Positions 17,952-24,772 of a DNA stretch of 50,151 nucleotides are shown here, piece after piece. The notes beneath the pieces are model-generated. The model saw nothing but the letters and a program-made list of their open reading frames with translations, was not told the DNA's origin and did no database searches. Both the position numbers and the translations under genes were made by a program. Origin of the DNA: an uncultured Paraprevotella sp. (GTDB lineage: Bacteria; Bacteroidota; Bacteroidia; Bacteroidales; Bacteroidaceae); assembly GCA_947177395.1 (NCBI GenBank), contig CAMWUI010000021.1:1-50151 (forward strand), in the 5' to 3' direction. Numbering within the stretch: position 1 is the stretch's first letter; every line of letters starts with the position of its first letter.

Positions 17952-18914
17952 ATGACTATGGATATGACAAAATTGTATGGATTGGCCTTGGGCATGATGG
18001 TTGGAATGTCGGCCGGTGCGCAGGAGGAATATCTCCGGTATGGTAATTTTGACTCATGGATTGTGCGTAACATCAAAGAGAGCGGTATCATCGGCGGTCA
18101 GACAAAAACGTTGTACGAAATAGGTCCGTCTGCGACGTGGAACAATAATAATGCTTATAAAAATCAGGGCGGTTCTCCGTGGGCAACCTCCAATGTGATG
18201 GCAAAGGTGTGCGGCATTACCAAAACGAATACTTCCGTATATCGTGAGAAGCGGGGAAACGGATATTGTGTGCGACTGGAGACGCATATCGAAAAATGCA
18301 AGGTAATGGGCCTTGTGAACATCAAAGTGCTGGCGGCCGGGTCTGTATGGCTGGGAAGTGTGCTGGAGCCGATAACCAGTACGTCCAGTCCGATGAGCAA
18401 ATTGTCGGCCGGTATGCCGTTCGCCAAAAGGCCGAAAGCCCTGAAGCTCGATTATAAAGTGAAACTGTCGGGAGAGCCTGACCGTATTCGGGAAACCGGA
18501 TTCAGTCGTGTGACGAAAGTGGCCGGAATGGATATGCCGGACATTATATGTGTGTTGCAGAAACGGTGGGAGGATGAATCCGGAAACATTTATGCCAGAC
18601 GGGTGGGCACCATGGTACACCGGTTCAATCAAACTACGGCTGACTGGGTGAACGATGCCGAATTTCCCATCCAATACGGAGATATCACAAAGAAAAGCGG
18701 CTATCAGAGCTATATGGGGTTGATTACGGGCGAAGATACGAAATATGCCATTAACAGCAAAGGTCAGAATGTTCCTATAAAAGAGGTTGGATGGGCAGAC
18801 GAGGACGAAGTACCCACACACATGGTGCTTCAGTTCGATTCCAGTCATGGAGGCGCCTATGTGGGTTCTATCGGGAACACGTTCTGGATAGACAATGTGC
18901 GTGTCGTTTATTGA
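17952..18914 (+). CDS. PCMD-domain secreted protein
   Basis: 320 residues with an N-terminal signal sequence (LYGLALGMMVGMSAGA, cleaved before QEEYL). The remainder is a single beta-rich domain: NGNFDSW-like opening (RYGNFDSW), WATSNVMAKVCG, KLSAGMPFAKRPKALKLDYK and a final FWIDNVRVVY. This pattern is typical of the 'putative carbohydrate metabolism' (PCMD) domain of Bacteroidota, a carbohydrate-binding-like beta-sandwich on the cell surface. No lipobox Cys follows the signal, so it may be soluble in the periplasm or exported. Its place after the Omp85-type barrel hints that the two work together, but no substrate can be assigned. Confidence 0.7.
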   Translation: MTMDMTKLYGLALGMMVGMSAGAQEEYLRYGNFDSWIVRNIKESGIIGGQTKTLYEIGPSATWNNNNAYKNQGGSPWATSNVMAKVCGITKTNTSVYREKRGNGYCVRLETHIEKCKVMGLVNIKVLAAGSVWLGSVLEPITSTSSPMSKLSAGMPFAKRPKALKLDYKVKLSGEPDRIRETGFSRVTKVAGMDMPDIICVLQKRWEDESGNIYARRVGTMVHRFNQTTADWVNDAEFPIQYGDITKKSGYQSYMGLITGEDTKYAINSKGQNVPIKEVGWADEDEVPTHMVLQFDSSHGGAYVGSIGNTFWIDNVRVVY

Positions 18915-18943
18915 TAAGCTAATTGTTTTTAAACCGTTTTTTT

Positions 18944-20140
18944 ATGCAGACAGACCGTTTGACTTTTGAAGGAGTGGAAACTCCCTGTTATGTGCTGGAG
19001 GAAGATTTGCTTCGTCGCAATCTGTGCCTGATAAGTCGGGTGGCAGAACAAGCGGGCGTGGAAATAATATTGGCATTCAAGGCCTTTGCTCTTTGGAAGA
19101 CATTTCCCGTTTTCAGGGAATACATCCGTCATACCACAGCCAGTTCACTCTATGAAGCCCGTCTGGCCGCCGAGGAATTCGGGAGCCGCGCGCATACGTA
19201 TTCTCCGGCTTATACGGAGCGGGATTTCGCGGGGATACTGGCGTGCAGCAGTCATGTGACATTTAATTCTTTTACGCAGTATGAGCGTTTCTATCCACAG
19301 GTAAAGGCTTACAATGCCGGTCGTGGCAAAGGCGAGGAAACAGTGTCCTGCGGTTTGCGCATAAACCCCGAATATTCGGAAATAGAAGTGGAACTGTATA
19401 ATCCCTGTGCGCCGGGGTCCCGTTTCGGGGTATTGGCGTCTCAGCTACCGGAACGTTTGCCGGAAGGTATCGATGGTTTCCACTGTCATTGCCATTGTGA
19501 AAGTTCCGCCGAGGCACTGGAACATACCTTGCAGCATGTGGAGGACAAGTTCGGCCCGTGGCTTTCTCAGGTCAAATGGCTCAACCTGGGAGGAGGACAT
19601 TTGATGACACGGAGCGATTACGATACGGAGCGCCTCGTTCGCCTGTTGAAAGAACTGAAGGCGCGCCATCCGCATCTGTCCGTGATATTGGAGCCCGGTT
19701 CGGCCTTCGCCTGGCAGACGGGATTCCTGTTGGCTTCGGTGGTGGATATTGTGGAGAACAAGGGCATACGTACAGCGGTGCTGGATGTCAGTTTCACCTG
19801 TCACATGCCGGACTGTCTGGAAATGCCCTATCAGCCGGCAGTGCGCCATGCACAGACGTTGGATTCCGATTATGTCCGTTGTGCGCATCCGGGTGAACAT
19901 GTGTACAGATTGGGCGGAAACAGTTGCCTGAGCGGTGATTTCATGGGCACATGGCGCTTTGATCATGAATTGCAAGTGGGAGAGCGGATTGTTTTTGAAG
20001 ATATGATTCATTATACAACGGTGAAAACCAATATGTTCAATGGAATCCATCATCCTTCGATAGCCATCCTTCGTACGGACGGATGCGTGGATTATCTGCG
20101 TCGTTATACTTATGAAGATTATCGGGACCGGATGTGCTGA
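18944..20140 (+). CDS. nspC: Carboxynorspermidine/carboxyspermidine decarboxylase
   Basis: 398 residues from ATG at 18944; a TTG start at 18923 would add seven poor residues. It is a PLP-dependent fold III decarboxylase: FKAFALWKTFP near the N-terminus holds the cofactor lysine, then HCHCHCESS, WLNLGGGH and LEPGSAFAWQTG. The C-terminal RLGGNSCLSGDFMG carries the conserved Cys-Leu-Ser-Gly-Asp. It makes spermidine (or norspermidine) from the carboxylated precursor in the route used by most Bacteroidota in place of S-adenosylmethionine decarboxylase. The partner dehydrogenase is not in the window. It is the last gene before the tRNA cluster. Confidence 0.93.
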   Translation: MQTDRLTFEGVETPCYVLEEDLLRRNLCLISRVAEQAGVEIILAFKAFALWKTFPVFREYIRHTTASSLYEARLAAEEFGSRAHTYSPAYTERDFAGILACSSHVTFNSFTQYERFYPQVKAYNAGRGKGEETVSCGLRINPEYSEIEVELYNPCAPGSRFGVLASQLPERLPEGIDGFHCHCHCESSAEALEHTLQHVEDKFGPWLSQVKWLNLGGGHLMTRSDYDTERLVRLLKELKARHPHLSVILEPGSAFAWQTGFLLASVVDIVENKGIRTAVLDVSFTCHMPDCLEMPYQPAVRHAQTLDSDYVRCAHPGEHVYRLGGNSCLSGDFMGTWRFDHELQVGERIVFEDMIHYTTVKTNMFNGIHHPSIAILRTDGCVDYLRRYTYEDYRDRMC

Positions 20141-20182
20141 TAGAGAAAATTGCAGGGTAAAATGAAAAAAAACAGTAAAACG

Positions 20183-20213
20183 TTTGCAGTTTTAAAATAA
20201 AGTCGTACCTTTG
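20183..20213 (+). promoter_or_regulatory. Promoter of the tRNA operon
   Basis: TTTG at 20183-20186, 19 bases, then TACCTTTG at 20206-20213. Both boxes match the Bacteroidota consensus. The first tRNA begins 54 bases after the -7 box. Confidence 0.85.
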
Positions 20214-20267
20214 CAACCGCATTCAGGGGAATGCTTAACAGTTTTGAAATTCTGAAAGGCTGTAAAT

Positions 20268-20340
20268 GCGGAAATAGCTCAGTTGGTAGAGCACAACCTT
20301 GCCAAGGTTGGGGTCGCGAGTTCGAGTCTCGTTTTCCGCT
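20268..20340 (+). tRNA. tRNA-Gly (GCC), copy 1
   Basis: 73 nt. The acceptor stem pairs GCGGAAA with TTTCCGC and the discriminator is T. The anticodon stem-loop is CAACC-TTGCCAA-GGTTG, giving anticodon GCC, and the T-arm carries GTTCGAG. No CCA is encoded. It is base-for-base identical to the copy at 20592-20664. Confidence 0.97.
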
Positions 20341-20362
20341 CATAAGCCGCAAACTGTATCAG

Positions 20363-20445
20363 GCCCAGGTGGCGGAATGGTAGACGCGCTAGTTTCAGGT
20401 ACTAGTGTTAGCAATGACGTGCAGGTTCGAGTCCTGTTCTGGGCA
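20363..20445 (+). tRNA. tRNA-Leu (CAG)
   Basis: 83 nt with a long variable arm, as expected for class II tRNA-Leu. The anticodon stem CTAGT/ACTAG encloses TTCAGGT, giving anticodon CAG. The acceptor pairs GCCCAGG with TCTGGGC and the discriminator is A. Confidence 0.96.
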
Positions 20446-20478
20446 CTCTTTCAAAAGCAGTTTGCATCTATTAGCTTC

Positions 20479-20562
20479 GGAGAGATGGCGGAATTGGTAG
20501 ACGCGCTACTTTGAGGGGGTAGTGACAATTGTGTCGTGGGAGTTCGAGTCTCCTTCTCTTCA
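20479..20562 (+). tRNA. tRNA-Leu (GAG)
   Basis: 84 nt, class II. The anticodon loop TTGAGGG gives anticodon GAG. The acceptor pairs GGAGAGA with TCTCTTC through one G-T wobble, and the discriminator is A. The variable arm is GTGACAATTGTGTC-like. Confidence 0.95.
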
Positions 20563-20591
20563 CGAAGTTTGAATTATTAAATCGATATTTT

Positions 20592-20664
20592 GCGGAAATA
20601 GCTCAGTTGGTAGAGCACAACCTTGCCAAGGTTGGGGTCGCGAGTTCGAGTCTCGTTTTCCGCT
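20592..20664 (+). tRNA. tRNA-Gly (GCC), copy 2
   Basis: Identical over all 73 nt to the tRNA at 20268-20340, while the flanking bases differ. This points to duplication within the operon. Confidence 0.97.
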
Positions 20665-20675
20665 CCATTCTGTGA

Positions 20676-20706
20676 AGAGGCAATCCGTTCGGGTTGCCTC
20701 TTTTTG
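20676..20706 (+). terminator. Rho-independent terminator of the tRNA operon
   Basis: AGAGGCAATCC pairs with GGGTTGCCTCT (one T-G wobble) around a GTTC tetraloop, followed at once by TTTTT. Confidence 0.9.
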
Positions 20707-20742
20707 TTGTATGACGGGCATGTCATTATTGGGAGCTCCTAT

Positions 20743-21010
20743 ACACACATGTTTGTGGAAATATGCTTCAATGGTTCAGACTTGTTGATTATCAATAAGT
20801 AATGGTTCAGCAATGGTTCAGCAATGATTCAGCGATGGTTCAGATTCGCTGAAAATCAGCGAGTAATGGTTCAGAATTTACCGGTTGCAGTGCGCCGTGA
20901 GGACCGGTTGCTGAACCATAGGGCGGAAAAACTGAAGGATAAATGAACCATTTGTCGCTGGCAATCAAATAGTTTGAACCATTGAAGCCTTTTTTCACAA
21001 ACATGTGTGT
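20743..21010. mobile_element. 268-bp inverted-repeat element with ATGGTTCAG iterations (MITE-like)
   Basis: The ends are inverted copies. ACACACATGTTTGTG (20743-20757) matches the complement of 20996-21010 perfectly, and GCTTCAATGGTTCA (20765-20778) matches the complement of 20975-20988 perfectly. Each pair is separated by a 7-base spacer. Weaker inverted similarity extends inward to about 70 bp per side. Inside, AATGGTTCAG or a one-base variant starts at 20770, 20801, 20812, 20823, 20834 and 20865 (spacings 31, 11, 11, 11, 31). Inverted copies lie at 20911, 20944 and 20975. There is no coding capacity. A non-autonomous transposon is the simplest reading; a protein-binding array is the alternative. 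Confidence 0.6.
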
Positions 21011-21077
21011 AGGGAGGAGGGCGGCGATGGCAAAAGGAGGCCTCCCTCCCGCAGGCGGTTTTCGTGCCGAGCCGTGT

Positions 21078-21194
21078 GCTGTTCACTTGTCGGGTCGTAA
21101 GCTGTTCACTTGTCAAATGGAGCGCTGTCCACTATAGGTAGTGGAGCGCTGTTCGCTTGGAGTAGTGAAGTGCTGTTTTTGTCTCCTTGCGAAT
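21078..21194. repeat. Short tandem repeat block B (GCTGTTCACTTG family, 23-24 bp period)
   Basis: Five units start with GCTGT at 21078, 21101, 21124, 21148 and 21172 (lengths 23, 23, 24, 24, 23). The first two share GCTGTTCACTTGTC exactly and the rest diverge. The third contains the dyad CCACTATAGGTAGTGG. No gene is visible in this stretch. Confidence 0.75.
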
Positions 21195-21303
21195 GCATTC
21201 CTTACCTCCTTAGGATAGTATCCATTACACCCTTAAAAACGTATTCCTTAGCATCTTACGATAGTATTCGTTAGACCCTAAGGATAGTATTCCTAAGGAT
21301 GCC
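21195..21303. repeat. Short tandem repeat block C (GTATTCCTTA...TTAGGATA, 23 bp period)
   Basis: Units start at 21195, 21218, 21241, 21264 and 21287, each exactly 23 bp apart. The consensus is GTATTCCTTA, about five variable bases, then CTTAGGATA. Unit junctions form near-palindromes (TTAGGATA next to GTATTCCTAA). The block follows directly from block B without a gap. Confidence 0.8.
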
Positions 21304-21418
21304 ATTTCAGTTGGGATGAACAAATCATTTCAGTTTGAGTGGCGACATTATCGCAGTTGGAATGGCGACCTTACGACAACTGTAATAACAGTCTTCGGGC
21401 AGTTGGAATATACGAAAC
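21304..21418. repeat. Short tandem repeat block D (CAGTTGGAATGGCGAC family, 23 bp period)
   Basis: Units at 21304, 21327, 21350, 21373 and 21396. CAGTTGG or CAGTTTG recurs at the same place in units 1, 2, 3 and 5, while unit 4 carries the inverted form CAACTG. About 76 bp of poorly repetitive sequence (21419-21494) follows before block E. Confidence 0.7.
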
Positions 21419-21494
21419 AGAGGAAGTGGCAAGTGTCGAAAAGCGTCGAAGCGTGTCGATGTTTTCAAGTTGGTTTTGTCGCACCTTCATTCAG

Positions 21495-21621
21495 TACTGA
21501 ATGAGGGTGTAATGAAGCACTGAATGAGACCTTAATACAGTGCTGAATGAAGGACTAACGAAGCACTGAATGAACCCCTAACAAAGCACTGAATGAAGGT
21601 GTAATACAGTACTGAATGAAG
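21495..21621. repeat. Short tandem repeat block E (CTGAATGA family, 23 bp period)
   Basis: Units start at 21495, 21518, 21541, 21564, 21587 and 21610, exactly 23 bp apart; the last is partial. Each begins (C/T)(A/G)CTGAATGA, followed by a variable stretch and TAA(T/C)nnAG. The first unit is part of an 18-bp perfect palindrome, TCATTCAGTACTGAATGA, at 21487-21504. From 21622 to 21777 I see nothing further. Confidence 0.85.
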
Positions 21622-21777
21622 ATACACCAAAATACGGTATAACGAAGCGTTGTAAGTAAGTTGGGAGATTCGGTAATATCTGATTGTTTTCCGGATTGTT
21701 ATGTTTTGCATTCTTGGCAAGCTTGTTCCGCAAGACCATGATGAGTCTGCAGTAGAGTTGCTTCCGTAAATTGTTTA

Positions 21778-21811
21778 TTTGTCAGGGGGAAGAACTATTC
21801 CTCCTGACAAA
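21778..21811 (-). terminator. Hairpin after plsC
   Basis: TTTGTCAGGGGG (21778-21789) pairs with CCTCCTGACAAA (21800-21811) with one mismatch. It starts 15 bases past the plsC stop, and the reverse-strand sequence after the stem is AT-rich. Confidence 0.65.
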
Positions 21812-21826
21812 TACGTTTTGTGCCGT

Positions 21827-22585
21827 TTATTGATCCTTGTTTTCCCTGAATCCCTGATATTTTTCCGGCAGGGAACTCATGACCGTAGCGTAGGCCTCGG
21901 CCATGGTCTCTTTCACATTCTCCGGTCCTTGCCCTTTCGGCGGGATAGGACGGTGGATGGTCATGATGATTTTGTGGCGTCTTACAAAATTGAAGCCGGC
22001 CATACGCGGGAGAACATCAAATGAACCGTCTATGGTGACGGGCACTACGGGAAGTTGCAATTCGTCTGCCAATTGGAAAGCTCCCTTGCGGAACACGCCC
22101 ATGTGGCCGGTGAATGTGCGGGCGCCTTCGGGAAATACTACCACGGAAGTTCCCTCTTTCAGAATGTTGCGGGCATTGTCGTAAGTCTCCCGTATCTTTT
22201 TGGGGCCGGACTTGTCCACAAAGATGTGGCGGGCACTTTCGCAGGCTTTTCCTACAAGGAAAATCTTGCGGAGCGATTTCTTCATCATCCATTTGAAGTT
22301 ACGGCCCAGATAACCGTAGATAAGGAAAATGTCAAAGGCACCCTGATGGTTGGCCACAAAAACGTAGGAAGTCTTGTGGTCCACGTTCTCATGTCCGCGC
22401 ACTTCGACCGGGATGAAAAGCAGACGGCACATGATAATGGACCATATCTTGCCCGGATAGTATCCCCAGAAGTGGGCGCTACCAATCCAGGAACCCAGTA
22501 TGGTGACGAGAGCGGTGATGGCCGTGCATAACAAGAGAAGCGGCAGTGCGATGCAGAACTGGTATATGCGGTACAATAGTATCAT
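21827..22585 (-). CDS. plsC: 1-acyl-sn-glycerol-3-phosphate acyltransferase
   Basis: 252 residues. Two hydrophobic N-terminal segments (ALPLLLLCTAITALVTIL and a weaker one) anchor it in the inner membrane. The acyltransferase motif NHQGAFD is the H-x4-D catalytic pair, followed by the glycerol-phosphate-binding FPEGARTF and PVVPVTIDGSFDVLP. It adds the second acyl chain to lysophosphatidic acid to give phosphatidic acid. It lies 44 bases after the metallophosphoesterase gene, at the end of a reverse-strand series pyrC - MetH reactivation domain - metallophosphoesterase - plsC. Confidence 0.93.
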   Translation of the reverse strand: MILLYRIYQFCIALPLLLLCTAITALVTILGSWIGSAHFWGYYPGKIWSIIMCRLLFIPVEVRGHENVDHKTSYVFVANHQGAFDIFLIYGYLGRNFKWMMKKSLRKIFLVGKACESARHIFVDKSGPKKIRETYDNARNILKEGTSVVVFPEGARTFTGHMGVFRKGAFQLADELQLPVVPVTIDGSFDVLPRMAGFNFVRRHKIIMTIHRPIPPKGQGPENVKETMAEAYATVMSSLPEKYQGFRENKDQ

Positions 22586-22629
22586 GTTCGTGTGTATTTG
22601 GTTTTGTTTGACAAAAATACGATTTTTAT

Positions 22630-23823
22630 TTATTCATGATGCAAAGTAACGATATTTATTTCCGGCCAAGCACCAAATCTGAAAGGAATCAGTGCGCCTC
22701 CCACGCCCAGGCTTACATAGAGGGAACGTCCGTTTTCGCTGTACATCCCACGCCATTCGGGGTAGATGTATTGTGAAGGCGACCAGCCGAACAGCATGAA
22801 CTGCATACCATGAGTATGTCCCGACAGGGTCAGCTGAATGTCTGTTTCCGGCAATACTTTCCGTCGCCAGTGGGTCGGATCGTGGCTTAACAGAATTTTA
22901 AAGAGCGGTTTTCGGTTTTGGGAATGACAGCCGTAACCGGGCAACATTCCTAAGGCTTGTTGCAGGTTGCCGCGTTCCGGGAAAGGAGGTTTCCCGTCAT
23001 TTTCCACGCCAATGACAGCAATGCTGTCAGTCCCGCGTTTCAGGACGGCGTGTCCGTTCATCAGCAAGTGCCATCCCATCTGTCGTTGTCTCTCCTGCAA
23101 TTGTTCCAGGTGTTTGGCTTGCTCTTCGGGCGACAGGTACCGCGCGTAATTCTGGTAGTCATGGTTGCCGAGAATGGAGTATACCCCGTCCGGTGCTTTC
23201 AGTCGGCTCAGCGATTTCATGAAGGGCAATAGTTCATCGGCGTCCGTGTTCACCAGGTCGCCTGTGAACACGATGATGTCAGGAGACAGGGCATTGATAG
23301 TGTCCACCAGCAAGTCTATCTGTTCCGGTCTTTGCAGGAACGATGCCAGATGCACGTCGGAAAACTGCACGATGCGGTAGCCGTCGAACGAAACAGGCAG
23401 ATCGGGACTGTCGAAATCGGCTTCCCGAACCACCAGCCGGTCAGGGCCCCACAGGGAACCGTAGGCTACGGCGCAGAACATGCTCCATCGTGCAACGAGG
23501 GCAACGGGGCGGACTATCGGGCGAAAAGAATGCCAAAGCAGTCCCGGTATCCCCAGCAGCAGAGACATGAGGACGTATACGATTTTGGGTAAAGCTACCA
23601 GCATGTACAACACGATATATATGCCTATATATATAAGGTTGGCCGGTGACAACGTTTCCGTACAGCTTATGGCAACAGCGCCGGCCAGCAAAAACAGTTC
23701 GGGAATCCAGTGCAGGATTTTTCTCCACCGCGGGATGTCGTTCCGGCGCAAGTCCTCGTAATGTAGGTACAGGTTGGGGAGCAACAGGGTGAGAATGATA
23801 ACGGGAATGAGGCGTGCTATCAT
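22630..23823 (-). CDS. Membrane-anchored metallophosphoesterase (calcineurin-like, YaeI type)
   Basis: 397 residues. The first 125 residues hold about four hydrophobic helices. The catalytic domain has the full metal-binding set: FSDVHLASF, FTGDLVNTD, LGNHDYQNY, LLSHDPTHW and SGHTHGMQF. Similar membrane metallophosphoesterases include YkuE/YaeI-type enzymes, some acting on lipid pyrophosphates such as UDP-diacylglucosamine. The substrate here cannot be read from sequence. The ATG at 23823 follows the MetH-reactivation gene stop by 19 bases, and plsC follows after 44, so all are probably co-transcribed. Confidence 0.88.
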   Translation of the reverse strand: MIARLIPVIILTLLLPNLYLHYEDLRRNDIPRWRKILHWIPELFLLAGAVAISCTETLSPANLIYIGIYIVLYMLVALPKIVYVLMSLLLGIPGLLWHSFRPIVRPVALVARWSMFCAVAYGSLWGPDRLVVREADFDSPDLPVSFDGYRIVQFSDVHLASFLQRPEQIDLLVDTINALSPDIIVFTGDLVNTDADELLPFMKSLSRLKAPDGVYSILGNHDYQNYARYLSPEEQAKHLEQLQERQRQMGWHLLMNGHAVLKRGTDSIAVIGVENDGKPPFPERGNLQQALGMLPGYGCHSQNRKPLFKILLSHDPTHWRRKVLPETDIQLTLSGHTHGMQFMLFGWSPSQYIYPEWRGMYSENGRSLYVSLGVGGALIPFRFGAWPEINIVTLHHE

Positions 23824-23842
23824 AAAACTAAGTTTTGGGTTA

Positions 23843-24772
23843 TCATGTGAGGTTGGCTGCTAAGTATTGCCGCGCCCGTTCGGGGGATAAACCTTTCCGC
23901 CGGGCATAATCGGCCAGTTGGTCGTTTCCTATTGTGCCAACGGCGAAATAGCGGGCCGCAGGATGGGCCAGCATCAGTCCGCTTACGGAAGCGTGAGGTT
24001 GCATGGCACCGTTTTCCGTAAGGCGGATGCCGATACTTCCGAAATCCAGCAGACGGTCGAGGTCGAAGTTCAGACTCTGGTCGGGCAGTGACGGATAGCC
24101 CACGGCCGGGCGTATGCCCTGGAAGCGTTCCACGAACAGGTCTTCGGGTGTCAGCCGCTCGTCCGGAGCATACCCCCAGTAAGAGCGACGTACAGCCTCG
24201 TGCATTTTTTCGGCAGTGGCTTCAGCCAATCTGTCAGCCAGTGTCTGTGCCAGCAGATGACGGTAACCGTCTGCATACGTTCCGTTTTCATACAGATGTT
24301 CCATCTCCTCATCTACCGTGACGGCAAAGATACCTATGGTATCGGGGATGCCTTGTGAGGCCGGGCGCACGAAGTCCGTCAGGCACAACAGTGGGTTGTC
24401 GGGTTGCGTGGTGCGTTGCTGCCGCAACAGGGGCAGTCGTTCCGTGTGTTTTGTTCCGTTTTTCTCGATGAAGATTTCCAGATCGTCGCCCTCAGCTACA
24501 GCTTCGAACAGACCGAAGCGGGCGTGTGTATTGAAATCTTTGTCGAGAGATCTCAGTATACGTCGGGCTTCCTTGAACAGTTGCATGGCCGCTTCCGCTT
24601 TCGGACGTTCTTCTTCCGGGAAACCAGCCAGCCAACCGGCCCGACAGGCATCGCATCCGTGCAGGCGGGCAATGGATGCGAAGCGGGGAGGGAAGTCCCA
24701 GGCATGGAAGAAATAAATCCAGTTGATATATTCTTCTACCTCGTGCAGGGCATAGTGCAGTGTGTGGATCAT
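23843..24772 (-). CDS. Stand-alone methionine synthase (MetH) reactivation domain
   Basis: 309 residues. The C-terminal half carries the AdoMet-binding signature of the MetH activation domain: RPAVGYPSLPDQSLN (R-x3-GY), then GAMQPHASVSGLMLAHP, ARYFAVG and DYARRKGLS. In E. coli MetH this is the fourth domain of a single chain, where it binds AdoMet and flavodoxin to remethylate inactive cob(II)alamin. Here it is a separate protein, so the organism's MetH may lack the domain or use this one in trans. Its ATG overlaps the pyrC stop as ATGA, giving translational coupling to an unrelated pathway. Confidence 0.88.
   Translation of the reverse strand: MIHTLHYALHEVEEYINWIYFFHAWDFPPRFASIARLHGCDACRAGWLAGFPEEERPKAEAAMQLFKEARRILRSLDKDFNTHARFGLFEAVAEGDDLEIFIEKNGTKHTERLPLLRQQRTTQPDNPLLCLTDFVRPASQGIPDTIGIFAVTVDEEMEHLYENGTYADGYRHLLAQTLADRLAEATAEKMHEAVRRSYWGYAPDERLTPEDLFVERFQGIRPAVGYPSLPDQSLNFDLDRLLDFGSIGIRLTENGAMQPHASVSGLMLAHPAARYFAVGTIGNDQLADYARRKGLSPERARQYLAANLT

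Noticed and set aside
20268..20664. Attachment-site duplication flanking an integrated element
   Set aside because: Only two tRNA genes lie between the copies and no integrase is present, so simple duplication is more likely.
21078..21632. CRISPR array
   Set aside because: Units are not near-identical repeats separated by unique spacers; sequence changes by block, the period is only 23 bp, and there are no cas genes nearby.
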